DNA of 64,000 bases. Origin: Halobaculum marinum. GTDB taxonomy: Archaea > Halobacteriota > Halobacteria > Halobacteriales > Haloferacaceae. Under the pieces are notes generated by a model. That model was not told where the DNA came from. It did no database searches and worked only from the letters and a program-made list of their open reading frames with translations. The translations under genes and the position numbers were made by a program. The first letter of the stretch is position 1; every line of letters starts with the position of its first letter. This document shows, one piece after another, positions 35,497-43,700 of this stretch. Location: positions 1,116,001 through 1,180,000 of the forward strand of contig NZ_CP119989.1 of NCBI RefSeq assembly GCF_029338555.1. Reading direction: 5' to 3'.

Positions 35497-35889
35497 TCAG
35501 TCGCTGATGCGGTAGTACGTTCGCGTCGTTCCGTCGCCGTCGTCGACCTCCGTCGCCTGCACGGCGCCTCTCTCGACCAACTGCGCGAGCGCCTCGTCGA
35601 CGTCGTCGACGACGATGGCGCTGGCAGCGGCGTCGCCGGCGACGTCGACGAGGCCGCCGGTGACGGCGCCGACCGCACGCGACCCGGGCGTCGACTCCGA
35701 CTGGTCGGCGTAGACGGGACTGAAGTCCACCCCGAACACGATCTCGCGCTCGGTGAACGCCTGCCCCACGCGCTCGCTGAGGAACGACAGGATCAGGTCC
35801 TTCTCGGTCTCGATCGGGTCCTGTTCGGCACCGCCGGCGTCGTCTTCGTCGACGGTACCGGCGTCGAACTCGTCGTCGGTGATCGGCAT
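35497..35889 (-). CDS. Acidic haloarchaeal protein, possible winged-helix fold
   Basis: A 130-residue protein with an acidic N-terminus and a helical body: ETEKDLILSFLSERVGQAFTEREIVFGVDF, then a glycine/alanine section, and DVDEALAQLVERGAVQATEVDDGDGTTRTYYRI. The last part reads like a winged-helix wing, so DNA binding is possible but unproven. I chose the ATG at 35889 because CAGATATGTCG is centred about 30 bp upstream. Divergent from the acyl-CoA carboxylase gene with an 86-bp shared promoter region. Confidence 0.68.
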   Translation of the reverse strand: MPITDDEFDAGTVDEDDAGGAEQDPIETEKDLILSFLSERVGQAFTEREIVFGVDFSPVYADQSESTPGSRAVGAVTGGLVDVAGDAAASAIVVDDVDEALAQLVERGAVQATEVDDGDGTTRTYYRISD

Positions 35890-35950
35890 GGGTGTGGTGT
35901 GAAACCGACCCGACATATCTGCACCGGTCGGCGCCCATGGAAAACCCTTT

Positions 35951-35965
35951 CCGCAATTCTTGCGG
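35951..35965 (+). promoter_or_regulatory. Palindrome between TATA box and start of the carboxylase gene
   Basis: CCGCAA-TTC-TTGCGG is a perfect 6-bp inverted repeat with a 3-bp spacer. The TATA-like GAAAACCCTTT (about 31 bp upstream of the ATG) ends just before it, so the palindrome covers the expected transcription start. Repressor operator is the simplest reading. Confidence 0.5.
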
Positions 35966-35975
35966 AGACTCCTCC

Positions 35976-37772
35976 ATGAAAGTCCACGTGGGCGCAGCCG
36001 CGACCGACGAGGAGGCCTCCGCCATCGCCGAGGCGATGGCCGAGCACTTCGGCGTCGACATCGAGGTGTACGCCGGCGACGACGCCGACGAACCCCTCGC
36101 GACGGCCGAGCCGCCCGAGATCGACTACCCGCTGGACGACGATCTGGGACCGACCGACCGCGAGGCGACGCTCCGCGCAGAGATTGACGACATCCTCCAG
36201 GGCGGCCCCGAGAAGTACAAAGATCGGCTCCCCGGACAGGGGAAGCTGTTCGTCCGCGACCGGCTCGACCTGTGGTTCGGGAACGACGGCGCTGGCGGCG
36301 TCGGCGACGCGAGCACCGACGCCGCCGCCGACGGCGTGAAGTTCGAGGACGGGAAGTTCGCCCACTTCGACGCGTGGCACCCGGACTCGCCCGACGTCGA
36401 CGAGTACGACGAGGGCGACCGCGTGCCCGCCGACGGCCTGATCACCGGCGCCGCCGAGTTCGAGGGGCGCGACCTCCACTTCATGGCGAACGACTTCACC
36501 GTGAAGGCGGGGTCGATGGCCGGGCGTGGCGTCGAGAAGTTCCTGCGGATGCAACAGCGCGCGCTGAAGAACGGGAAGCCGGTGCTGTACCTGATGGACT
36601 CCTCGGGCGGCCGGATCGACCAGCAGACGGGCTTCTTCGCCAACCGCGAGGGGATCGGGAAGTACTACTACAACCACTCGATGCTGTCGGGGCGGGTCCC
36701 GCAGATCTGCGTCCTCTACGGGCCGTGCATCGCGGGCGCCGCGTACACGCCCGTGTTCGCCGACTTCACGGTGATGGTCGAGGGGATGTCCGCGATGGCC
36801 ATCGCGTCGCCGCGGATGGTGAAGATGGTCACCGGCGAGGAGATCGAGATGGACGACCTCGGCGGCCCGGACGTCCACGCGAAGTACTCCGGCAGCGCCG
36901 ACCTCGTGGCCGAGGACGAACAACACGCCCGCAACCTGGTCGCGAAACTCGTCTCGTATCTCCCGGACAAGGCGGGCGAGAAGCCGCCGCGGAGCGACCC
37001 GAAGCCCCCGACGTACTCGCCGGACGGCATCGACGAACTGATCCCGGAGGCACCGAACCGCCCGTACGACGTCCACGACCTGCTGGAGCGCATCTGCGAC
37101 GCCGAGTCCGTCTTCGAACTGAAACCGGAGTACGGCAAAGAGATCGTCACCGCGTTCGCCCGCATCGACGGTCGCCCGGTTGGGATCGTCGCGAACCAGC
37201 CGACCGAGCGGTCGGGCGCAATCTTCCCGGACGCCGCCGAGAAGGCGGCGGAGTTCATCTGGACGTGCGACGCCTACGAGGTGCCCCTCCTGTACCTCTG
37301 TGACACGCCCGGCTTCATGGCCGGGAGCCAAGTCGAGAAAGACGCCATCCTCGAGAAGGGGAAGAAGTTCATCTACGCCACCTCCTCGGCGACCGTCCCG
37401 AAACAGACCGTCGTCGTCCGCAAGGCGTACGGCGCGGGCATCTACGCGATGGGCGGCCCTGCCTACGAACCCGAGTCGGTCATCGGCCTCCCCTCTGGCG
37501 AGATCGGCATCATGGGCCCCGAAGCGGCGATCAACGCGGTGTACGCGAACAAGTTGAACGCCATCGACGACCCCGAGGAGCGCCAACAGCGCGAGGACGA
37601 ACTCCGCGAGGAGTACCGCCGCGACATCGACATCCACCGGATGGCCAGCGAGGTCGTCATCGACGAGATCGTGCCGCCGTCGAGTCTGCGCGAGGAACTC
37701 GTCCAGCGGTTCGACTTCTACGAAGACATCGAGAAGTCGGTGCCGGACAAGAAGCACGGCACGATCCTCTGA
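35976..37772 (+). CDS. Acyl-CoA (acetyl-/propionyl-CoA) carboxylase carboxyltransferase subunit
   Basis: Biotin-dependent carboxyltransferase (crotonase fold, two halves) transferring CO2 from carboxybiotin to acetyl- or propionyl-CoA. 598 residues. Residues 1-60 form a small extra N-terminal domain (MKVHVGAAATDEEASAIAEA) before the usual start LPGQGKLFVRDRLDLW. Acyl-CoA and biotin oxyanion holes are visible as DSSGGRIDQQTGFF and GPCIAGAAYTPVFADF, then CDTPGFMAGSQVEKDAILEKG and PAYEPESVIGLPSGEIGIMGPEAA shown in parts. The biotin carboxylase/BCCP subunit is not nearby. It may serve methylmalonyl-CoA formation; specificity is not decidable from sequence. Confidence 0.9.
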   Translation: MKVHVGAAATDEEASAIAEAMAEHFGVDIEVYAGDDADEPLATAEPPEIDYPLDDDLGPTDREATLRAEIDDILQGGPEKYKDRLPGQGKLFVRDRLDLWFGNDGAGGVGDASTDAAADGVKFEDGKFAHFDAWHPDSPDVDEYDEGDRVPADGLITGAAEFEGRDLHFMANDFTVKAGSMAGRGVEKFLRMQQRALKNGKPVLYLMDSSGGRIDQQTGFFANREGIGKYYYNHSMLSGRVPQICVLYGPCIAGAAYTPVFADFTVMVEGMSAMAIASPRMVKMVTGEEIEMDDLGGPDVHAKYSGSADLVAEDEQHARNLVAKLVSYLPDKAGEKPPRSDPKPPTYSPDGIDELIPEAPNRPYDVHDLLERICDAESVFELKPEYGKEIVTAFARIDGRPVGIVANQPTERSGAIFPDAAEKAAEFIWTCDAYEVPLLYLCDTPGFMAGSQVEKDAILEKGKKFIYATSSATVPKQTVVVRKAYGAGIYAMGGPAYEPESVIGLPSGEIGIMGPEAAINAVYANKLNAIDDPEERQQREDELREEYRRDIDIHRMASEVVIDEIVPPSSLREELVQRFDFYEDIEKSVPDKKHGTIL

Positions 37773-37776
37773 TCAG

Positions 37777-37799
37777 GTTCAAACCGGAAGCCGGAACCA
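37777..37799. terminator. Possible convergent terminator hairpin
   Basis: GGTTC ... GAACC flanks two CCGG blocks just after the carboxylase stop, in the gap before a convergent gene. The structure is weak; recorded as a possible transcript end only. Confidence 0.25.
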
Positions 37800-37927
37800 A
37801 CCGCCGTATGGCCTGACCGACTGCCGGACGACGGTCTGCGGGTGCCCGGTGACCCGTCGTCTGCGGTGATCCACCGGCTGTTCGCCACACCACGCGACGA
37901 CGCCGAGCGACCGCGTCGGCTACTCGC

Positions 37928-38512
37928 CTACCGCTCGAGCGCCGTCCGGAGCAGTCGGACCTCCGCACGGACCGCACGCCACGAGTCGAGCGTCCCGGGG
38001 ATGCTCGCCCCCTCGTCTTCGCGTTCGCCGCGAGTGCGCTCGTCGACGAGCCGTCGGACCGCCTGCGGGTCGTCGACGCGGCGGAAGGAGACGCCCCCGC
38101 CGGCGGTCTCCAGCGTGACCGTCCCGTAGCCGAACAGCGCCCCCGTCGCCGACTGCGCTGAGGCGGTGTTCTCGACCATCGAGAGCCGTGCGCGGACGAC
38201 GCGCCGCCCCACGACGCCGCGCTTCACCGACGCCGCGCGGTCTGTGAGGACGTACCGGGTGTTCACCAGCGACAGCACCGACAGCGCCGGAATCGACGCG
38301 CCGACGAGCACCGACAGCGCCGCGACCCCGAGGCCGAGTGCGTCGGTCGCCGCGGGGCCGACCGCGACCGCGAGGCCGATGCCGGCGACGAGCAGGCCCA
38401 CCACCGCCGCGGGCGCGGCCGCAGACAGGCGCGGGCTACCCGTCCACAGCACCGACTCGTCGTCGGCGACCGGCACCGCCTCCGGGACGGGCGTGGCGTC
38501 GTCGTCGGTCAT
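37928..38512 (-). CDS. PH-like (YdbS/bPH2-type) membrane protein
   Basis: A 194-residue protein with two adjacent TM segments (AAPAAVVGLLVAGIGLAVAV and LGLGVAALSVLVGASIPAL) followed by a bacterial PH-like domain (NTRYVLTDRAASVKRGVVGR, MVENTASAQSATGALFGYGT, DDPQAVRRLVDERTR). It overlaps the upstream paralogue by 4 bp (ATGA), so the two are cotranslated and probably form a complex in the membrane. The role of YdbS/YdbT-type proteins is poorly known. Confidence 0.8.
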   Translation of the reverse strand: MTDDDATPVPEAVPVADDESVLWTGSPRLSAAAPAAVVGLLVAGIGLAVAVGPAATDALGLGVAALSVLVGASIPALSVLSLVNTRYVLTDRAASVKRGVVGRRVVRARLSMVENTASAQSATGALFGYGTVTLETAGGGVSFRRVDDPQAVRRLVDERTRGEREDEGASIPGTLDSWRAVRAEVRLLRTALER

Positions 38513-39135
38513 CGGTCGTCGCCGTCGACGAACGGGGAGTCCGTCTCCACCTCGACCGCCTCCTCGTCCGCGTGGTCGAGGTCCGAGCCCTCGTCGGTCG
38601 GCCCCTCGACGGCAGTCCGGATCGCTCGCAACTCGACGAGGATGTCCTCGAGCACGTCGCCCTTCGACTCGCCCTCGTCAGACGAACGCCCCTCTCGTGC
38701 GCGGATCCGCTCGTTCACCAACTCCTGGATCCGCTTCGGGTCGCCGACGCTGTCGAAGCTGAGTTCGACGCCAGAGCCGCCGGCGGTCGAGATGTCAACG
38801 GTGCCGTAGCCGAACTGCGTGCCGAAGAACCCTTGCGTGTATGAGGTGTCTTGCACCTTCTCGAAGCCGACGCGCTTCACGTCGCGCGAGAGCACGCCGC
38901 GCTTCTTGTACAGCGCCTCGGTGGTGATCACGTACTCGGTGTTCTCGCGGGCGAGGTACGCCGAGACGATGATGGGGATGCCGACGAGGACCAGCGACAG
39001 CGGAACCCCGACCACCAGGGCGGGGACGAGACTCGACGAGTGCGGGTTGCCGGCCCAGACCACCTCCTCCTCGGGGTCAAGCGAGAGCCAGTCGAACCCG
39101 TCGGGGAGGGCGCCGTCCGTCGCAGATGTGGACAT
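38509..39135 (-). CDS. PH-like (YdbS/bPH2-type) membrane protein
   Basis: A 208-residue paralogue of the next gene. One hydrophobic hairpin (LVPALVVGVPLSLVLVGIPI, IVSAYLA) is followed by a PH-like domain: NTEYVITTEALYKKRGVLSR, VKRVGFEKVQDTSYTQGFFG, FGYGTVDISTAGGSGVEL, DPKRIQELVNERI. An acidic, predicted coiled tail follows (residues 145-208). ATG at 39135 chosen; an in-frame Met 10 residues upstream is possible. First gene of a two-gene unit. Confidence 0.82.
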   Translation of the reverse strand: MSTSATDGALPDGFDWLSLDPEEEVVWAGNPHSSSLVPALVVGVPLSLVLVGIPIIVSAYLARENTEYVITTEALYKKRGVLSRDVKRVGFEKVQDTSYTQGFFGTQFGYGTVDISTAGGSGVELSFDSVGDPKRIQELVNERIRAREGRSSDEGESKGDVLEDILVELRAIRTAVEGPTDEGSDLDHADEEAVEVETDSPFVDGDDR

Positions 39136-39184
39136 GGCCGTGGGTGTCGTGGCCGACGCCATAAACCCGTGCCCTCGGCGGGGG

Positions 39185-39604
39185 TCACTCCGCGTCGGCG
39201 AGCGCCTGCCGAACGACGGCCCACGCGAGGCCGGCGAGGCCGACGTCGCGCGCGAGCACGTCGCCGAAGGCGCCCGTGGTCGCCCAGACGACCGCGAGGT
39301 ACACGCACGTCGCCGACAGCGAACCCGCGGCGACGAGCGACGCGACGCCTGTGTACCGGTCGGCGAGCAGCGCGAGTCCGAAGCCGACTTCGAGATAGCC
39401 GTTGACCAGCATGAACGCCGTGGGCGAGACGACGAGCAGCGGGGCGAGCCAGTCGACGACGTAGACGGTCCACGCGGCCGGGTCGTGCAGTTTGTGGACG
39501 CCGGCGGCCAGCACCATCGCGCCGAGGCTCCATCGGGCAAGCGTCGGCGCCGGCGGAAGCCGCGCCGCCGCCGTCCTCGCCGACCGACGCACTGAGTCGA
39601 TCAC
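39185..39604 (-). CDS. DoxX-family membrane protein
   Basis: About 139 residues with four TM segments and the DoxX-like pattern: ARWSLGAMVLAAGVHKLHDP, LVVSPTAFMLVNGYLEVGFG, then two more helices. Family members are membrane components of redox or quinone-linked systems. I chose GTG at 39604 because CTACTTGTC lies about 26 bp upstream. The longer version from 39658 would use several codons rare in this genome (AGG, CTA, CTT, ACA). Confidence 0.72.
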   Translation of the reverse strand: MIDSVRRSARTAAARLPPAPTLARWSLGAMVLAAGVHKLHDPAAWTVYVVDWLAPLLVVSPTAFMLVNGYLEVGFGLALLADRYTGVASLVAAGSLSATCVYLAVVWATTGAFGDVLARDVGLAGLAWAVVRQALADAE

Positions 39605-39667
39605 GGGTGTGTTCGGCGTCGCGTAGACAAGTAGCCTCTCCTCGTGGGCGGTCGCCACCTCGGCCGG

Positions 39668-40363
39668 TCAGTCGTCGCGGTGCGAGCGGAGGATCCGAGC
39701 GTAGTACGGCTCCATGACCTGCACCGCCTCCTCCCAGCAGGCCTCGTCGTGGAGGTCGTGGAGTTCGACGCCGAGCAGGTAGCGCACGGGAGCGGCGCCG
39801 AACCCCTCGCGCCCGTCGCTGGGCTTGTTCGGGTAGTCGTGGTCGCCGCTGGCCGCGCGGAACTCGATAAGCTGTGCCCGGAGCATCGGCGTCCAGTAGT
39901 CGTCGTTGGCCTTGTGGCTGCGCCACGCGCGCGTCGTCGCCGTCGCGTACGCGGGGTCCATCCCCACGGCGTCGGCCCGCTCGGCGAGCGCGTCGTGGAC
40001 CGGCCCCCAGTCGCCGTCGCCGATCGAGGCGGGGTCGATGCAGTCGTCGACCATGTGATCGGCCTCGAGGTCGTCTTTCGCCCACAGCGCGTCGACGTAC
40101 GCGCGGGCGGCCCGTCGCGCCGCCGCCTCGTCGAGGTGGGCGAACTGCCGGCGGTCGACCGCCGCGAACGACGCGGTCGCCGCCTCGCGCTCTCCGCGGT
40201 CGTGATAGCGGAATCCCGCACACAGCTCACGAGCCATGTGACGAGCCGCTCGCTCGACGGTGGCGTCGTCGTCGGGCGCCTGGTCGTCGACGCGCCCGTC
40301 GGCCTCTACCGGTCCGTCTGCCCCCGTGCTGGCTCCCTCGCCGCGTAGTCCGTCACTCGTCAC
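39668..40363 (-). CDS. Conserved haloarchaeal protein of unknown function
   Basis: A 231-residue soluble protein with GTG start. The N-terminal ~30 residues are acidic and low-complexity. The rest is helical and rich in conserved-looking aromatic and charged residues (MARELCAGFRYHDRGEREAA, AYVDALWAKDDLEADHMVDD, LLGVELHDLHDEACWEEAVQ). His/Asp/Glu repeats in helices could bind metal, but I cannot name a family. An inverted repeat surrounds its TATA-like element. Confidence 0.7.
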   Translation of the reverse strand: MTSDGLRGEGASTGADGPVEADGRVDDQAPDDDATVERAARHMARELCAGFRYHDRGEREAATASFAAVDRRQFAHLDEAAARRAARAYVDALWAKDDLEADHMVDDCIDPASIGDGDWGPVHDALAERADAVGMDPAYATATTRAWRSHKANDDYWTPMLRAQLIEFRAASGDHDYPNKPSDGREGFGAAPVRYLLGVELHDLHDEACWEEAVQVMEPYYARILRSHRDD

Positions 40364-40389
40364 AGGTCAGTCACTGCGTGTCTGTGCGG

Positions 40390-40413
40390 GGGTGGCATAG
40401 TATTTTCCCACCC
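40390..40413 (-). promoter_or_regulatory. Inverted repeat enclosing the promoter of the gene ending at 39668
   Basis: GGGTGG (40390-40395) and CCACCC (40408-40413) flank the A/T-rich core TAGTATTTT, about 37 bp upstream of the GTG start. On the minus strand the core reads AAAATACTATG, a good TATA candidate. Protein binding to the arms would control access of TBP/TFB. Confidence 0.45.
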
Positions 40414-40490
40414 GATCGTCGCTAATTTTGTCTGACGCAGGGCGAGTCTGTCAACGATCTTAGTGCTGTGCGCGCTCGGCGCCCGAACGG

Positions 40491-40961
40491 TCACGTCGCG
40501 TGTTCGCGCTTCAGCGACAGCACTGTCCGCTCGAACGTGCACACGAGCGTCTCGTCGCCGTCGTCGCCGTCCAGTTTGTACGCGTCGACGCGCATCGTCA
40601 CGACGCCGCGCTCGCCGTCGCTCGTCTCGCGCTTGTCGAGGACGGTCGACTCCGCCCGGATCGTGTCGCCGTGGAACACCGGGTTCGGATGCTCCACGTC
40701 GTCGTACGAGAGGTTGGCGACGATGGTGCCGTCGGTCGTGTCGGGAATCGACAGGCCGGTCGCGAGCGCCATCGTGTAGATGCCGTTGACCAGTCGCTCG
40801 CCGAACTGCGTGTCCGCCGCGAACGCGGCGTCGAGGTGGAGCGGTTGCTGGTTCATCGTCATGTCGCAGAACGTCTGGTTGTCGCGCTCGGAGACGGTGC
40901 GGCGCTTCTCGTGGACGATGGTCTCGCCCACCTCGAACTCCTCGTAATACTTGCCGGTCAC
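40491..40961 (-). CDS. MaoC-family (R)-specific enoyl-CoA hydratase/dehydratase
   Basis: A 156-residue hot-dog fold hydratase. The core reads VGETIVHEKRRTVSERDNQT, FCDMTMNQQPLHLDAAFAAD (hydratase motif with catalytic Asp/His), then FGERLVNGIYTMALATGLSI. Start GTG at 40961 is supported by GTTTTCACG about 28 bp upstream; the much longer antisense frame upstream is rejected. Divergent from a CitE-like lyase gene with a shared 141-bp promoter region. In haloarchaea, mesaconyl-CoA hydratase and beta-methylmalyl-CoA lyase belong to these two families and are neighbours in some genomes; that specific role is inferred. Confidence 0.82.
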   Translation of the reverse strand: MTGKYYEEFEVGETIVHEKRRTVSERDNQTFCDMTMNQQPLHLDAAFAADTQFGERLVNGIYTMALATGLSIPDTTDGTIVANLSYDDVEHPNPVFHGDTIRAESTVLDKRETSDGERGVVTMRVDAYKLDGDDGDETLVCTFERTVLSLKREHAT

Positions 40962-41102
40962 GTGCGCCGGGTCGCGGTCGGTCGTGAAAACGATGCGGGA
41001 ACCGCGTCGGGCGTCACCGAGGGCGTCCCAGTTCCCGTGTCGGTCCCGGTGCCGACGGCGACGACGGCGGGATTGATACGGCCATCCGCCGAACGCCGAG
41101 CC

Positions 41103-41972
41103 ATGCCGAGACGTAGTCTCCTGTTCTCGCCCGGCGACCGACCCGAACTCATGCGGAAGGCGCCCGGCGCCGGCGCCGACACGGTCGTGTTCGACCTGGA
41201 GGACGCCGTCGCCCCCGCCCGGAAGGGGGAGGCCCGCCGCGCCGTCCGCGACGTGCTCGCCGACCCCGAGTTCGATCCGGCGGCCGAGGTGTGTGTGCGC
41301 GTCACCGGCACCGACACGTACCGCGACCTGGAGGTGCTCACGGCAGACGACGCAGCCACCTTCGACGCGGTGATGCTGCCGAAGGCAGAGTCGCGCGACG
41401 CGGTCGACCACCTCGCCTCCCAACTCCGCGAGCACGACCGCCGAGTGCCCGTGATCGCGCTGGTGGAGACGGCGCGGGGGGTGCTCCGGGCCGAGGAGAT
41501 AGCAGACGCCCGCGCGACCGACGCCGTCGCGTTCGGCGCAGAGGACCTCTCGGCGGACCTGGGTGCGACCCGGACCGACGAGGGGACGGAGGTGCTGTAC
41601 GCCCGCGAGAAGGTGGTCACCGCCGCGAGTGCGGCGGGCGTCGACGCCATCGACACCGTCTACACCGACTTCGACGACACGGCGGGACTCGCCGAGGAGA
41701 CGCGTTTCGCGGCGACCCTCGGGTACGACGGCAAGATGGCGATCCACCCGGCGCAGGTGTCCGTGATCAACGACGCGTTCACGCCAGATACGGAGTCGAT
41801 CGCGTGGGCGCGCGACGTGCTCGCCGCCCGCGACGCCGCCGCGGCCGAAGACCGGGGGGTGTTCCAAGTCGACGGCGAGATGATCGACGCGCCGCTGATC
41901 GCGCAGGCCGAACGGATCCGCGAGTACGCGCGACTGGTGGACGAGTGGGACGGCGAGAACGCGGGAGAGTAG
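41103..41972 (+). CDS. CitE/HpcH-family acyl-CoA lyase-like protein
   Basis: A 289-residue TIM-barrel lyase of the HpcH/HpaI-CitE family: SLLFSPGDRPELMRKAPGAG, then the Mg-binding FDLEDAVAPARKGEAR, PKAESRDAV, VIALVETARGVLRAEEIA and FGAEDLSADLG. GKMAIHPAQVSVINDAFTP near the C-terminus is the CoA-binding signature. Members cleave malyl-CoA, beta-methylmalyl-CoA or citryl-CoA; the substrate cannot be fixed here. GATTGATACGG about 30 bp upstream is the probable TATA box. Divergent from the MaoC gene. Confidence 0.85.
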   Translation: MPRRSLLFSPGDRPELMRKAPGAGADTVVFDLEDAVAPARKGEARRAVRDVLADPEFDPAAEVCVRVTGTDTYRDLEVLTADDAATFDAVMLPKAESRDAVDHLASQLREHDRRVPVIALVETARGVLRAEEIADARATDAVAFGAEDLSADLGATRTDEGTEVLYAREKVVTAASAAGVDAIDTVYTDFDDTAGLAEETRFAATLGYDGKMAIHPAQVSVINDAFTPDTESIAWARDVLAARDAAAAEDRGVFQVDGEMIDAPLIAQAERIREYARLVDEWDGENAGE

Positions 41973-42025
41973 ACGGGAGGCGATCGGAGAGCCGAGAGTG
42001 TGTCAGCGGTCGAGGTGGACTGCGG

Positions 42026-43360
42026 TTACGGCCACAGGCCGCGGACGCTCTTCGCCTCCGCGATGCGGCCGAGCGCGACGACGTACGCCGCGTCGCGCCA
42101 CGTGATGTCCTTGTCCTCGACCTCGGTGCGGACGGCGTTCCACGCCTTCAGCATCTCCGCCTCCAGTTCCGAGCGAACCTCCTCGATGGTCCACGTCCGG
42201 CGGTTGATGTCCTGGAGCCACTCGAAGTAGCTGGCGGTGACGCCGCCGGCGTTCGCGAGGATGTCGGGGATGACGTGGACACCGCGCTCGGCGAGGATCT
42301 CGTCTGCCGCGAACGTCGTTGGGCCGTTGGCGCCCTCGACGACGATGTCGGCACGGACGGCGTCGGCGTTGTCCACGGTGATGACGTTGCCGACGGCCGC
42401 CGGGATCAGCACGTCCACGTCGAGTTCGAGGATGTCGTTCCCGTCGTCGAGCAGATGCGCACCGTCGGTGTCGGCGGCGTACCCCGTGACGGCGTTCGGC
42501 TCCTCGGAGAAACTCGGGATGGCGTGGGTGTCGAGGCCGTCCTCGGCGTACACCGCGCCGCCGGTGTCGGAGACGGACACCACGTCGGCGCCCCAGTCGT
42601 CCAGGAGACGCGCGGCGTTGGCGCCGACGGAGCCGTACCCCTGCACGGCGACGGTGAGGCCGTCGAGGTCGTAGTCGTAGTAGTCGGCTGCCTCGCGGAC
42701 GACGAGGGCGACCGAACGACCGGGTGCCTCCTCGCGCCCCTCGGTGCCGCCGACAACCGGCGGCTTGCCCGTCACGACGCCGGGGATGGTCTCGCCCTCC
42801 TGCATCGAGTACGCGTCCATGAACCACGCCATCGTCTGGGCGTCGGTGCCCATGTCGGGCGCGGGGATGTCCTTCTTGGGGCCGACGAACTTCCGCAGTT
42901 CCTCGGCGAACCGGCGCGTGAGCTTCTCCTTCTCCGTCTCGGACAACTGCTTGGGGTCGACGATGACGCCGCCCTTGCCGCCGCCGAACGGGAGGTCCAT
43001 CACGGCGCACTTCCACGTCATCCACATCGAGAGGCCGACGCACTCCTCCTCGCTGACATGCGGGTGGAAGCGGAGGCCGCCCTTGTACGGCCCGCGCACG
43101 TCGTCGTGCTGGGCGCGGTAGCCGGTGAACACCTCGACCGAGCCGTCGTCGCGCTCCAGCGGCACCGCGACGCGGTGGACCGTCGTCGGGTGTTTCAGGC
43201 GCTCGACGACGCCGGGGTCCACGTCGAGGTGGACAGCGGCGTGCTCCAGTTGGCGGCGGGCCGTCTCCAGCGCCGTCTCCGGCTCCCGCGGCTCTTGCTG
43301 CTCCGACTGGTCGTCTGCGGGGGCGGACTCCTCGGCCGTGTCTGCGGTTCCGGTGGACAT
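42026..43360 (-). CDS. Glu/Leu/Phe/Val dehydrogenase (glutamate dehydrogenase)
   Basis: NAD(P)-dependent glutamate dehydrogenase, 444 residues. An N-terminal ~32-residue acidic extension precedes the conserved core. The substrate-binding domain has [15 protein letters not shown] and [15 protein letters not shown], including the Lys of GGGKGG; the Rossmann domain has [17 protein letters not shown]. The C-terminus ends [17 protein letters not shown]. Transcribed divergently from a second, closely related GDH. The A/T-rich ATACTATATGG about 65 bp upstream suggests a short 5' leader. Whether NAD or NADP is preferred is unclear. Confidence 0.93.
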   Translation of the reverse strand: MSTGTADTAEESAPADDQSEQQEPREPETALETARRQLEHAAVHLDVDPGVVERLKHPTTVHRVAVPLERDDGSVEVFTGYRAQHDDVRGPYKGGLRFHPHVSEEECVGLSMWMTWKCAVMDLPFGGGKGGVIVDPKQLSETEKEKLTRRFAEELRKFVGPKKDIPAPDMGTDAQTMAWFMDAYSMQEGETIPGVVTGKPPVVGGTEGREEAPGRSVALVVREAADYYDYDLDGLTVAVQGYGSVGANAARLLDDWGADVVSVSDTGGAVYAEDGLDTHAIPSFSEEPNAVTGYAADTDGAHLLDDGNDILELDVDVLIPAAVGNVITVDNADAVRADIVVEGANGPTTFAADEILAERGVHVIPDILANAGGVTASYFEWLQDINRRTWTIEEVRSELEAEMLKAWNAVRTEVEDKDITWRDAAYVVALGRIAEAKSVRGLWP

Positions 43361-43700
43361 GGTGGTTGGGCTCCCGTCGCGTCGCACGACGGGGCGGTTA
43401 CCGGCCCCTCCGACCGACCACCATATAGTATTAATGATGCCGTGTAATCTAAGGTATATTATCACAATCGTACAGCGGATCGACAGATCCAAGGCGTCTA
43501 CGTCGGGTGCTTCTGGAGACACGGCGCGTCGACGGGTCGATCCGCGGCTCCGGTCACGCTCGGCGGGGGACCGTGGCGCCGCCAGGTCCGCGACAGCGGA
43601 CCGCGCGATACGACGAGTCGGTATGCATGTAAGGAACACTAATGAATATCCATGATATTGATTCGGCACGGTTAAGGACGGGGACAGTGCTCGGGTACGT
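43361..43700. promoter_or_regulatory. Divergent promoter region between the two glutamate dehydrogenase genes
   Basis: A 340-bp A/T-richer island. Left promoter (minus): TAATACTATATGG around 43424-43436. Right promoter (plus): CGGTTAAGG around 43668-43676, 28 bp before the ATG. Between them is a perfect 6-bp inverted repeat AATATC-CAT-GATATT (43645-43659), about 12 bp upstream of the right TATA box, and a second palindrome GGATC-GACA-GATCC (43477-43490). No gene is visible. Lrp/AsnC-type or nitrogen-responsive control is a guess. Confidence 0.55.
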
